Source: Flavobacteriales bacterium
Lineage (GTDB): Bacteria > Bacteroidota > Bacteroidia > Flavobacteriales_F > PHOS-HE28
Length of the DNA stretch: 64,000 nucleotides
Reading direction: 5' to 3'
NCBI GenBank assembly: GCA_016710685.1
Contig: JADJVC010000002.1
Span: forward strand, 372,001-436,000
The translations under genes were made by a program, and so were the position numbers. Every line of letters begins with the position of its first letter. The first letter of the stretch is position 1. Below the pieces are notes generated by a model that made no database searches, had not been told where the DNA came from, and saw nothing but the letters and a program-made list of their open reading frames with translations. Of this stretch, positions 1 to 9,261 are shown piece by piece.

Positions 1-1077
1 GTGCTGCTCCATGTGGCCAACGACCGGCTGCAGAAGACCAAGGGCTACTACGGCCACATCGCGGATCTTGACCTTGCACTTATCCGAGGCGCATACACGC
101 TGGAAGGTTTCTACTTGGATAAGCAGGACACTGTCACGGAAAAGCGCACGAAGTTCCTGAGCGCTGGGGTGGTCGATCTGTCTGTGCAATGGAACGCGTT
201 GTTCCATGGCCGCATCGTAGGCGAACTGGTGATCGACACGGCCGAGGTGCGTTTCACCAAAGAGGCCGCTGAGCCCGCTGAACTGCAGAAGGACACGGCC
301 AGCTTCGCGGATCTGTTGCACGATTTCATGCCGTTGCAGATCAACCGGCTGGAGATCCACAACAGCGCGATCCGCTATGTCGATCCCACGTCGAAGCCCA
401 AAGTGGACGTGCAGTTGAGCGAGGTGGACGTATTGGCGACCAACCTCACCAATGCCACTGACAGTGCCGTGGTGCTGCCAAGCAAAGTGGTGGCCAGTGC
501 CGGGCTTTATGGTGGCCAACTCACGTTCAACATGGGCATCGACCTATTGGCCGCACAGCCCGCATTCGACATGAACCTCAAATTGACGGAAACCGACCTG
601 AAACAGCTGAACGAGATGCTGCAAGCCTACGGCAATTTCGATGTGAACAAAGGCACCATGAGCCTCTACACCGAAATAGCCACGCGCAACGGCGAGTTTA
701 CCGGTTATGTTAAACCCGTGATCAAAGACCTCGACGTGCTCGGGCCCGAAGACAAGGGCGACTCCTTCTTCCATAAGTTCTACGAAGGCATCGTGGGCAC
801 GGCCGGCGATATCCTCAACAACCCCAAACGGGACCAGGTCGCCACGCGCGTAGTGCTGAAAGGCAAGTTGACCGACGTGAAGACCAGTTCGTTCAACGCC
901 ATCATCCAACTCTTGCGCAACGCGTTCATCCAAGCCTTGGTCCCCGCGATCGATCAAGACATCTCCATCAACGATGTGGGCGAAGTGGAGAAGAAGGACG
1001 ACCGGGGTTTCATCAAGAAGCTGTTTGACCCGGATAACACGAAGAAGGATAAGCAAAAGGAAAAAGACAAGAAGTAG
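1..1077 (+). CDS. DUF748/AsmA-like envelope protein, 5' end outside window
   Basis: The frame is open from the first base, so the true start probably lies upstream and only the C-terminal 358 residues are seen. The sequence is rich in alternating beta-strand patterns (for example LQINRLEIHNSAIRYVD and SSFNAIIQLLRNAF), as in DUF748 proteins, which belong to the AsmA/TamB-like group that spans the periplasm in other Gram-negative bacteria. It ends in a strongly basic lysine/aspartate tail. No catalytic residues are visible. The family assignment comes from pattern recognition, and the role in envelope lipid or outer-membrane homeostasis is inferred from family relatives only. Confidence 0.7.
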   Translation: MLLHVANDRLQKTKGYYGHIADLDLALIRGAYTLEGFYLDKQDTVTEKRTKFLSAGVVDLSVQWNALFHGRIVGELVIDTAEVRFTKEAAEPAELQKDTASFADLLHDFMPLQINRLEIHNSAIRYVDPTSKPKVDVQLSEVDVLATNLTNATDSAVVLPSKVVASAGLYGGQLTFNMGIDLLAAQPAFDMNLKLTETDLKQLNEMLQAYGNFDVNKGTMSLYTEIATRNGEFTGYVKPVIKDLDVLGPEDKGDSFFHKFYEGIVGTAGDILNNPKRDQVATRVVLKGKLTDVKTSSFNAIIQLLRNAFIQALVPAIDQDISINDVGEVEKKDDRGFIKKLFDPDNTKKDKQKEKDKK

Positions 1078-1294
1078 GGGAGTGTGCAAGACAGTTTTGC
1101 CTCGAACTTGTTGAGAGCGTCAACGCTCGTGCCTTTGTCCAATCTTGTAAATCCTGTAATCCTGTCAAAAAACTCTTGTCCGCCCGCCTTACCTTGGGAA
1201 CGCCCGATCGCCGAAATCCCCGTCGATCACGAATTGTCTGAACCTCTGATCGGCTATCGAGCGAAGCCGAGATACTGATCGTCTGATTGCCCCC

Positions 1295-4200
1295 ATGCCC
1301 CTCCACCAATTCCACCCCGCCGTCCGCACCTGGTTCGAGCAGAACTTCCCCGCGCCAACGGAAGTGCAGGCCCAAGCATGGCCCGCCATCGCCAGCGGGA
1401 AAAACGTGTTGGTGGCCGCGCCGACCGGTAGTGGTAAAACGCTCACCGCCTTCCTCTGGGCCATTGATGAACTTGTTCGCGAAGGCATCGGCGGGTACTT
1501 GGACGACAGCTTGCACGTGCTCTACATCTCGCCGCTAAAAGCGCTGAGCAACGACATTGAAAAGAACCTGCGCAATCCTTTGCGCGGCATCCGCGCCATT
1601 CTGAAGGAACAGGGCCTACCAGAAGTGGAGATCAACGCACAGGTACGCACCGGCGACACCACGGCGAAAGAGCGCGCGGCAATGAAGGACAAGCCGCCGC
1701 ACATTTTGGTCACCACGCCGGAATCGCTTTACGTGCTGCTCACCAGCGTAGGCGGGCGGCGCATGCTGGGCAACGTGCGCACGGTGATCATCGACGAAGT
1801 ACATGCCATGATCGGCGACAAGCGCGGCTCGCACCTCACCCTCTCGTTGGAACGGTTGGATCACTTGTTGCGCAAACCTGCGGTGCGCATCGGCCTCAGC
1901 GCCACCCAGCGGCCCATCGAATTGACAGCGCGTTTCCTCGTCGGCAACAAGCACCTCAACAGCGACGGCACGCCGCAATGCACCATCATCGATGCCGGCC
2001 ACAAGCGGCGCATGGACCTCGCCATTGAGCTGCCTGGCGCGCCGTTGGGCGCGGTGATGGCCAACGAAGTGTGGGGAGAGGTCTACGAAAAGCTCGTGAA
2101 GCTGATCGAAGAGCACAAGACCACATTAATTTTCGTGAACCAACGGCGCATGTGCGAACGATTAGCGTTCAACCTGCGGGAACGCTTGGGCGAAGAGGTG
2201 GTGGGCGCGCACCACGGCAGCCTTTCGCGCGAGCAACGCTTGCACGCGGAAGACAATTTGAAGAGCGGCAAATACAAAGCGCTCGTGGCCACGGCCAGCT
2301 TGGAATTGGGCATCGACATCGGCGACATCGACCTGGTGTGCCAGATCGCGAATCCCTTCAGCATCGCGGCCTTTTTGCAGCGCGTAGGCCGTAGTGGCCA
2401 CAACGTGGGCGGCTTGCCGAAAGGCCGTTTGTTCCCGCTTTCGCGTGATGAACTGGTGGAAAGCGTTGCGCTGTTCGATGCCGTGCGCAGGAATGAGCTC
2501 GACGCCATCATCATGCCCGAAAAACCGCTCGACATCCTCGCGCAGCAGATCGTTGCGGAGGTGGCCAGCGATGAAATTCCGGAGAGCGAACTCTACGGTG
2601 TGATGCTCGGCGCATACCCGTTCCGCGAGCTGAAAAGAGAGGAGTTCGATGCCACGGTGAAGATGCTGTCGGACGGCTTCACCACACGGCGTGGCAAGCG
2701 CGGCGCGAATATCCATCGCGACATCATCACCGGTCGGCTACGCGCGCGGAAAGGCGCGAGACAGCACGCCATCATGAGCGGCGGCTCCATCCCGGACATG
2801 TTCGACTACGACGTGGTCGCGGAGCCGGAGAATGTTTTCATAGGTACGCTGAACGAGGATTTCGCCATTGAAAGTCTGCCCGGCGACGTGTTCCAATTGG
2901 GCAACAGCACGTGGCGCATCCTCGGCGTAAGCGAAAGCAAAGTGCGCGTGGTGGATGCCGAAGGCGCGCCACCGTCCATGCCGTTCTGGCTCGGCGAAGC
3001 GCCCGGTCGCACCAAGGAAATGAGCATCGCGGTATCGCGCTTGCGCGAAGAAATTGCTCAACGTGCAGGCACACCTTCCGAAGACGACACCGACGAAAGT
3101 TGGAAGCAGCCCGCCATCGATTGGCTGATGAACGAAGTGCATGTGGACGAACGCACGGCGGATCAAGTGGCCGAGCATTTGATCCTCTCCCAGATCGCTC
3201 TCGGCGCCATGCCCACGCGCGAACGTTTGGTGATGGAGCGTTTCTTCGACGAGGCCGGCGACATGCACTTGGTGATCCACGCGCCGTTCGGTGCGCGCAT
3301 GAACCGCGGCTGGGGCTTGGCGCTGCGAAAGCGCTTCTGCCGCAACTTCAACTTCGAGCTGCAGGCCGCCGCCACTGAGGATGCCATCATTCTTTCCCTC
3401 GGAAGCACGCACAGTTTCGCGCTGGAGGACGTGTGGAAATACCTCAATCCGAAAACCGTGACCGACGTGCTGGTGCAAGCCTTGCTGGATGCACCGATGT
3501 TCGGCACCCGCTTCCGCTGGAACGCCACGCGCGCACTCGCCGTACAGCGTCGTTGGTTCGACAAGCGCGTACCACCGCAGTTGCAGCGCATGCAGAGCGA
3601 AGACCTCGTTGCGCTCGTTTTTCCGGACCAATTGGCCTGCTTGGAGAACATTGTCGGGGAGCGCGAAGTGCCGGACCATCCGCTGGTGCATCAGACCATC
3701 CATGATTGCCTCACCGAGGCCATGGACATTGAAGGTTTGGTTGAAGTGCTGTCGCGGATCCAGAACAACGAGCTCGAGTTGATCGCACGCGACCTGCGGG
3801 AACCGTCGCCCTTCGCTCACGAGATCATCAACGCGCGGCCTTACGCTTTCCTAGACCCCGCGCCGCTGGAAGAACGTCGCACGCGCGCCATCCGCACACG
3901 CCATGCACTTGATCCCGCCACCGCGAAGGATCTCGGTAAGCTTGATGGCAACGCCGTGCGCATGGTCCGTGAGGAAGCATGGCCGGGTGCTTCCGATGAT
4001 GATGAACTCTACGACACGCTCGTGCAATGCGGCGTGCTTGCGGAAGAAGAAGGCAAAGCCCACGGCTGGGACCATTTCTTTGGTGATCTACAGCGGCAGG
4101 GCAGGGCCGTGGCGATCTCGCGGGAAGGAAAACCCGCGTTGTGGTGCGCGCTGGAACGCTTGCCGCAAGTGCTGGCTGTGATCGGCGCTGCGGAATACCA

Positions 4201-5680
4201 GCCTTTGGTGGCCATGACCGAGGCGGTTGCTCAAGCGCACGATCTGGAGCGCCCGCTCATTGACCTGATGCGCGGCCGTATGGAAGTGGAAGGCCCTGCA
4301 ACCAGTGCGGATCTCGCCGACCGCCTCGGCATGGAAGGATCGCAGGTCGAAGGTGCGATGCTGCACTTGGAAGCCGACGGCATGGTGTTCCGCGGCTACT
4401 TCGATCCCGATGTGGACGACCAGCAATGGTGCGAACGGCGGCTGCTGGCGCGGATCCACCGCTACACGTTGCAGAAACTGCGGCGCGAAGTGGAACCGGT
4501 GTCGCCCGCGGCGTTCATGCGTTTCCTTTTCGGCTGGCACGGCATCGGCCAAAGCGAATTGAAGGAAGGCCCGCAAGCCTTGCAAGCCGTCATTGAAAAG
4601 CTGCAAGGCGCGGAAGCCCCCGCCGTGGCTTGGGAAAGCGACATCTTCCCGACACGTCTTCCCGGCTATGCACCGGAATGGATGGACCAGCTCTGCTTCA
4701 GCGGCCAAGTGGCTTGGGGACGTTTCACGCCGTACACGGGCGAAGCGGGCGCGCCATCATCGCTGCGGAATGCGCCGTTGAGCATCTGCCTGCGCGGGCA
4801 ACTGCCTTTGTTTGTTGGCGCGCCGGTGGAAGAAGAAGAGCTGGGCGAACCCGCCCGGCAAGTGTTGTCAGCTTTGCGCGAAAGAGGTGCGCTCTTCCAC
4901 ACCGACCTGCTGAAGCAATGCAACCTGATGCCGATCCAAGTGGAGCAGGGGCTGAGTGAATTGGTGGCGAAAGGCCGCATCAGCGCCGACGGTTTCACCG
5001 GGCTTCGGGCGTTGCTTGTGCCTGCGGGAAAGCGATCGGCCTTGAAGGAAAGGCGCGCCCGGCGCAGCTCTGCGATGCCTTTCACCCTGGAGCAAGCTGG
5101 GCGCTGGTGGCTTTTCGATGCACCGCCGGAAGCAAACAAGGAAGCTGAACGCGAGCGCATTGAAGAACTCACGCGGACTTTGTTGTTGCGCTACGGCGTG
5201 ATCTTCCGCAAGCTCGTACAGCGCGAACGCACTGCACCACCATGGCGCGAAATGCTGCGCGTGTTGCGCCGCATGGAAGATCGCGGTGAGCTGCGCGGCG
5301 GCAGGTTTGTAAGCGGTGTTTGGGGCGAACAGTTCGCCTTGCCCAACGCCATTCCCTTGTTGCGCGCACAACAGAAACAGGCCCAAACCCCGGACACAAT
5401 GCCCGACGGCGATGCGGGTCTGGTCACCATCAGCGCAGCGGATCCGCTCAACCTTACCGGTGTGATCACCCCGGGCGAACGTATTGCATCGCGCAACAGC
5501 GAGCGCATCCTCTACCGCAACGGTGCGCCCGTGGCGGTTTACGACGGCGATGAACTTCGCTGGCTGAAAAACGCTGCCGAAGCAGGAGCCGCTCCTGCGG
5601 AAAGTGCGCGCATGATCGAACGCATGCGCCGCGTGGTCCCGCCGAAGATGCGGGCGTTCTACGGGAAGGGGATCGGCTGA
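1295..5680 (+). CDS. lhr: Lhr-family ATP-dependent helicase (large, 1461 aa)
   Basis: Superfamily 2 DNA helicase of the Lhr type. Visible motifs, in order: a Q-motif-like PTEVQAQAWP (residues 21-30), Walker A APTGSGKT (42-49), DEVH Walker B (about 167-170), SAT motif III (about 202), and the motif V/VI region with TASLELGIDIGDIDLV followed by QRVGRSGHN (about 360). The helicase core is followed by a winged-helix/beta-barrel region and a long C-terminal extension, giving a length close to the long bacterial Lhr proteins (about 1500 aa). The start is the ATG that begins MPLHQFHPAVRTWF, the usual N-terminal opening of the family. It is a monocistronic-looking gene. Lhr proteins translocate 3'-5' and are linked to DNA repair; that role is family knowledge. 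No partner nuclease or phosphoesterase gene is adjacent. Confidence 0.95.
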   Translation: MPLHQFHPAVRTWFEQNFPAPTEVQAQAWPAIASGKNVLVAAPTGSGKTLTAFLWAIDELVREGIGGYLDDSLHVLYISPLKALSNDIEKNLRNPLRGIRAILKEQGLPEVEINAQVRTGDTTAKERAAMKDKPPHILVTTPESLYVLLTSVGGRRMLGNVRTVIIDEVHAMIGDKRGSHLTLSLERLDHLLRKPAVRIGLSATQRPIELTARFLVGNKHLNSDGTPQCTIIDAGHKRRMDLAIELPGAPLGAVMANEVWGEVYEKLVKLIEEHKTTLIFVNQRRMCERLAFNLRERLGEEVVGAHHGSLSREQRLHAEDNLKSGKYKALVATASLELGIDIGDIDLVCQIANPFSIAAFLQRVGRSGHNVGGLPKGRLFPLSRDELVESVALFDAVRRNELDAIIMPEKPLDILAQQIVAEVASDEIPESELYGVMLGAYPFRELKREEFDATVKMLSDGFTTRRGKRGANIHRDIITGRLRARKGARQHAIMSGGSIPDMFDYDVVAEPENVFIGTLNEDFAIESLPGDVFQLGNSTWRILGVSESKVRVVDAEGAPPSMPFWLGEAPGRTKEMSIAVSRLREEIAQRAGTPSEDDTDESWKQPAIDWLMNEVHVDERTADQVAEHLILSQIALGAMPTRERLVMERFFDEAGDMHLVIHAPFGARMNRGWGLALRKRFCRNFNFELQAAATEDAIILSLGSTHSFALEDVWKYLNPKTVTDVLVQALLDAPMFGTRFRWNATRALAVQRRWFDKRVPPQLQRMQSEDLVALVFPDQLACLENIVGEREVPDHPLVHQTIHDCLTEAMDIEGLVEVLSRIQNNELELIARDLREPSPFAHEIINARPYAFLDPAPLEERRTRAIRTRHALDPATAKDLGKLDGNAVRMVREEAWPGASDDDELYDTLVQCGVLAEEEGKAHGWDHFFGDLQRQGRAVAISREGKPALWCALERLPQVLAVIGAAEYQPLVAMTEAVAQAHDLERPLIDLMRGRMEVEGPATSADLADRLGMEGSQVEGAMLHLEADGMVFRGYFDPDVDDQQWCERRLLARIHRYTLQKLRREVEPVSPAAFMRFLFGWHGIGQSELKEGPQALQAVIEKLQGAEAPAVAWESDIFPTRLPGYAPEWMDQLCFSGQVAWGRFTPYTGEAGAPSSLRNAPLSICLRGQLPLFVGAPVEEEELGEPARQVLSALRERGALFHTDLLKQCNLMPIQVEQGLSELVAKGRISADGFTGLRALLVPAGKRSALKERRARRSSAMPFTLEQAGRWWLFDAPPEANKEAERERIEELTRTLLLRYGVIFRKLVQRERTAPPWREMLRVLRRMEDRGELRGGRFVSGVWGEQFALPNAIPLLRAQQKQAQTPDTMPDGDAGLVTISAADPLNLTGVITPGERIASRNSERILYRNGAPVAVYDGDELRWLKNAAEAGAAPAESARMIERMRRVVPPKMRAFYGKGIG

Positions 5681-5721
5681 ATCAACGTGTTTCTACTTCC
5701 AAATGGCATAAGAATCCAAAA

Positions 5722-5996
5722 TCACCACGCCGGTTGCATAGTAGCGGATAAGGGCACTGTGCGCAACACCCCATCCGGGGTAAGGCGGTACTGCAATTCC
5801 GTAAACCGCTCCAAGTCATGGTCGTAAATCGCGTAGTAATAGGGTACCACCTCTTTCCTCACCACCAGCGTTGACGTGCGGGAAGCCTCCGGTCTGGGCG
5901 GCACGTGGCGCGGCTTTTTAGAAAGGCTTCCCGTACGAGCAGGTCGAGCTGTTGATCACCCGTGTTCATGGATGGATTCATTGTCCGCTCGCTCAT
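5722..5996 (-). pseudogene. Possible small hypothetical gene with one frameshift
   Basis: An ATG at 5996 (MSERTMNPSM...) opens a frame that reads into LLVREAFL and then drifts. One base over, the frame continues as KKPRHVPP...VVRKEVVPYYYAIYDHD and ends at 5722. The join lies in a run of five A (minus strand); one extra A would give a 91-residue protein with protein-like composition throughout. The stop of a short upstream frame (5993-6217) overlaps this ATG as ATGA, hinting at a second small gene. I recognise neither product. The rest of the 573-base stretch between the helicase and the next gene shows nothing clear. Confidence 0.35.
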
Positions 5997-6253
5997 CTCC
6001 CGTTCACATGCTTAGTCACCATCGCACATGGGTACCCAATCACGGTGCCGATCACGATGGAGCGGCGCTTGCACCCGTCCGTGTTGCCGATGCGCCGAAA
6101 TGCGGAAGTATCCCTCACCCGTGCGCCGTGCGTTATTTCCCCAAACAGCGGGACGGATGAGGTGTGATCAAGGGGGCATTTCGGGGAGCATTTGGGTAGC
6201 CCGAAAAAACTTGGCATGAAGCTTGATATGCGGGCGTGCCATCACTTTATCCA

Positions 6254-6697
6254 ATGGACCAGAACGACCTCAAAACCATCCGTGAACTTACCGTGACCAT
6301 GCATGATAGTGCATTGGGATATGCAGCGGCAAGCCGTCGTGCCATGGACCCGGAATTGAAGGAGTACCTGATGGAAGCCAGCGTAGCCCGTGCTGGCGAG
6401 GCGCTTCAATTGGTCGGGGAACTGCGCCGCAACGCTGTTCCGGTACCAGTAGGTGGAACGGTCTTGGGTGCGGCACACCGCACGTGGATGGCCTTTCGGG
6501 ATCAACTCTTTGGCATGGACGATGCCGGCATGTTGGCCGAGTGCGGTCGCGGCGACTCCCATTTGATAGGCCGTTACGATGATGCTTTGGGGCACTTACA
6601 GTCCTCGGTAGAGCTTCGTGAATCCCTGCAACAACAGCGGGAAGCAGTGATGTCTTCATATCACTCCATCCAGAGCATGGAGGTGCCATTGGCGTAA
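6254..6697 (+). CDS. PA2169/DUF2383-like four-helix bundle protein
   Basis: A 147-residue, almost entirely alpha-helical protein. It resembles the PA2169 family (DUF2383), small ferritin-like four-helix bundles of unknown function often tied to stress. The early segment LKTIRELTVTMHDSALGYAAAS and the later WMAFRDQLFGMDDAGMLAECGRGD match the usual spacing of the family's helices. I chose ATG 6254 (MDQNDLK); an upstream in-frame ATG at 6236 would add six residues of no family-like character. No signal peptide. It stands alone, after a long non-coding stretch. The function is not established. Confidence 0.75.
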   Translation: MDQNDLKTIRELTVTMHDSALGYAAASRRAMDPELKEYLMEASVARAGEALQLVGELRRNAVPVPVGGTVLGAAHRTWMAFRDQLFGMDDAGMLAECGRGDSHLIGRYDDALGHLQSSVELRESLQQQREAVMSSYHSIQSMEVPLA

Positions 6698-6749
6698 GTG
6701 GGTCAAAGCACTTTTCCAATTGCCGGATCTTGGCCCCGTAACTTCGGCC

Positions 6750-7940
6750 ATGCGTTTCGTCGTGTTGGCCCCATTGTTTTTCGCTATACCGCTTCTTGCC
6801 CAAACGTGGACCCAGCTCCCGGATTTCCCGGGCACAGCGCGTGATGACGCTGCGGCGTTCAACATCCAAGGCAACCTTTACGTGGGCACCGGTCGCGAGG
6901 TAGGCTTCGGCCTTACCAACGATTGGTGGCGTTTCAATACGGCCACGGAAACGTGGTCGCAAATTGCCTCGTTGCCTGCCAGTCCGCGCCAATACTGCGC
7001 AGCGTTTACAGTGTATGACACCGCCTACGTCTTCGGTGGGCAGGATGACAACGGCGCGCTCGCGGAGTTATGGGCTTACTATCCGCTACAGGATCAATGG
7101 CTGCAAAAGGCATCGTTGCCCGCGGAGGCAAGGTCGGCATGTGCGGCATCGGAAGGGTGGGGTTACGGTATCGTGGCCACCGGCATGTTGGCCAGCGGCG
7201 AACCGACCAACGAAGCATGGCGCTACTGGCCCGTTCAGGATGAATGGGAAGCGTTGAACCCTGTGCCCGGTCCCGCGCGGCATCGCGCAGCGGGCATGCC
7301 CGGCTTCAACGGCGTAGTGGTGGCTGGCGGCGCGGACAGTGCGTTCGCGCCATTGGCCGATGCATGGAGCTTCGCCACATGGTTCGAAACCGGTGAATGG
7401 TATCCCGCACCGGCACTGCCTGAAGCGCGCGCTTGGTTGCACGGTGCCAGCAACGATCTGGTGTTGTTGCTCGGCGGTCAGTCGGAACCGGGCGTATTGC
7501 ACGCGGATTGCTGGAAACAAGGGAACACCGGCTGGGAAGCACTCCCGGACTTCGGGGGTGGCCCGCGCAAAGGCTTGGTAGTATTAGGTCAACAAGAAAG
7601 CCCATGGAACTACAATTGCTATGCGGGCCTTGGGATCGACAGTGCCAATGTGCGCAAGAAGGACTGGTGGAAGTTGGACGTTGCGCTCGCGATAGACGAA
7701 CATGCAGCATCATTTATTGGGATCTTCCCGAACCCTGCAAAAAATTGGGTGAAGTTGAAATTCCCTGCGGGTTTCACCGGCGCAAAGGTCCACGTATCGG
7801 ATGCGCTCGGTCGATCGGTTTTTGACGGGGCCGTGCAGAACAACGCGTTGGATGTTTCGAGCTTCGCTCCCGGCCAGTATGTAGTCCGTGGCATTTCCGG
7901 CACGTCGCTGGTGCGTGGCACCTTCATCAAGCTGCCGTGA
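6750..7940 (+). CDS. Secreted Kelch-repeat protein with type IX sorting domain
   Basis: A 396-residue exported protein. The N-terminus (MRFVVLAPLFFAIPLLAQ) is a clear signal peptide, so ATG 6750 is preferred over the in-frame ATG at 6720. Five to six Kelch-like blades follow, each with a W-x-P or GG core (for example YVFGGQDDNGALAELWAY and VVVAGGADSAFAPLADAW), predicting a beta-propeller. The last 80 residues (IGIFPNPAKNWVKLKF ... GQYVVRGIS) are a type A T9SS C-terminal domain, which directs transport across the outer membrane and surface attachment in Bacteroidota. The binding partner is unknown. The downstream methyltransferase gene may be co-transcribed. Confidence 0.88.
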   Translation: MRFVVLAPLFFAIPLLAQTWTQLPDFPGTARDDAAAFNIQGNLYVGTGREVGFGLTNDWWRFNTATETWSQIASLPASPRQYCAAFTVYDTAYVFGGQDDNGALAELWAYYPLQDQWLQKASLPAEARSACAASEGWGYGIVATGMLASGEPTNEAWRYWPVQDEWEALNPVPGPARHRAAGMPGFNGVVVAGGADSAFAPLADAWSFATWFETGEWYPAPALPEARAWLHGASNDLVLLLGGQSEPGVLHADCWKQGNTGWEALPDFGGGPRKGLVVLGQQESPWNYNCYAGLGIDSANVRKKDWWKLDVALAIDEHAASFIGIFPNPAKNWVKLKFPAGFTGAKVHVSDALGRSVFDGAVQNNALDVSSFAPGQYVVRGISGTSLVRGTFIKLP

Positions 7941-8002
7941 AACCGGCACATTCGCACAACATTTTTCTGGCCAGTAAGAACCGAAAAGAAACTACGACGT
8001 TC

Positions 8003-8647
8003 ATGCAATTCCTCGATCCAGCATTAGACGCTTATTCCGAAACTCACAGTGGCATCGAAGCCGAATACCTGCGTGAACTCACTGAAGAAACGCACCGCAA
8101 TGTGCAGATGCCGCAGATGATAAGCGGCCATTTGCAAGGAAGGTTTCTTTCATTGCTCAGCCATCTGGTGCAACCTAATATCATCGTGGAGATCGGCACC
8201 TTTACCGGTTATAGCGCGCTTTGCCTGGCGGAAGGGCTGGCCAAGGGCGGCATGCTGCACACCATCGACATCGACCCGTGGCTGCCGGAAATGGTGAACC
8301 GTTACGTTGAAAAGGCCGGTATGAAAGATCGCATCACCATGCACCATGCAGCCGCGTTGGAGGTGTTGCCGAAGCTCCCCGCCCCGTTCGACCTGGTGTT
8401 CATCGACGCGGACAAACAGAACTACGTCAACTACCTCAACGCCGTAGTGGACAAAGTGCGCCCCGGCGGCCTCATCATCGCGGACAACGTGCTCTGGAGC
8501 GGCAAAGTGCTAAAGCCGGAAGCCGAGCAAAGCGATCAAACCAAAGCACTGCGGGCCTACGCAAAAGCAGTGAACGAAGATCCCCGCCTGAAAGCAGTGC
8601 TCGTGCCCTTGCGCGACGGCCTGTTAGTAGCGCGCAAAGTCGCTTAG
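8003..8647 (+). CDS. SAM-dependent O-methyltransferase (CCoAOMT/COMT-like)
   Basis: A 214-residue class I methyltransferase of the catechol/caffeoyl-CoA O-methyltransferase type. The SAM-binding motif I is IVEIGTFTGYSALCLAEGL; HTIDIDP follows as the acidic loop, then DLVFIDADKQNYVNYL with the metal-binding aspartates, and GGLIIADNVLWSGKV. These match the divalent-metal-dependent family. The start is uncertain: a GTG at 7937 overlaps the stop of the Kelch gene (GTGA), but the family usually begins near MQFLDPALDAY, so ATG 8003 is chosen. The substrate cannot be read from sequence. Confidence 0.9.
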   Translation: MQFLDPALDAYSETHSGIEAEYLRELTEETHRNVQMPQMISGHLQGRFLSLLSHLVQPNIIVEIGTFTGYSALCLAEGLAKGGMLHTIDIDPWLPEMVNRYVEKAGMKDRITMHHAAALEVLPKLPAPFDLVFIDADKQNYVNYLNAVVDKVRPGGLIIADNVLWSGKVLKPEAEQSDQTKALRAYAKAVNEDPRLKAVLVPLRDGLLVARKVA

Positions 8648-8680
8648 TTGTGGTCCTTTTGTAAGTCTGAAGAGTCCGTT

Positions 8681-9130
8681 CTCCGTTCGGTTTAGCCGCA
8701 GATTGCGCCGATTACGCAGATTTTGCCCCGTTGCGGGGAACGCTGTGAACCGGTGTATACTTTGGTTTTCCCTTGTCGGAGGCCGGCATTCATCTGCGCA
8801 ATCTGTGTAATCTGTGGCTCCCCTCTTGTGGGAGGCCGTCATTCCTCAATTGGGTCAAATCGAAAAGGATGCCATTACGGCGACCGTGCTCCGTTTGGTT
8901 TAGCAGAAGATTGCGCCGATTACGCAGATTTTTTCCGCGTCGCGGGAAAGTGTGAACCTGTGAAATCGGAGTCTCTCTCCGTCGGAGGCGTGTATTCCGA
9001 CCGAAGGTCGCATCTTTCTAATTTGCGACTATTTCTTGTCGGAGGCCGGCATTTACTCGCCTGGGCGTAGCCGCTTCGGCGGAGCACGGTCTGTGTAATC
9101 TGTGGCTACCCTCTTGTCGGAAGCTGCAAT
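8681..9130. repeat. Two tandem copies of an imperfect palindromic intergenic repeat
   Basis: The 614 bases between the O-methyltransferase and threonine aldolase starts hold no convincing gene. They contain two degenerate copies, beginning near 8681 and 8889 (period about 208 bases). Each opens with CTCCGTT(C/T)GGTTTAGC and then ATTGCGCCGATTACGCAGA, and each closes with CTGTGTAATCTGTGGCT followed by CCCTCTTGT. The start and end words are roughly inverted complements of each other. The word TTGTCGGAGGCCGGCATT recurs inside and between the copies (8774, 9038, degenerate near 8827). Confidence 0.75.
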
Positions 9131-9261
9131 ATCGACCGCAGGTCATCCGCGTGAATCAAAGCCAGCCCAACAACAACACTGGTTCCACTGAAAATTTACA
9201 AGTTCATCAACCATGCAGAAATGCGTTTTTATCTTGGCGGGCCGCCATTGGCCTCTATGCC

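Noticed and set aside
1145..1166. TGTAAATCCTGTAATCCTGTC between the DUF748 and lhr genes
   Set aside because: It resembles low-complexity words common in bacterial intergenic regions. A single copy here with no partner in the window gives no basis for a feature.
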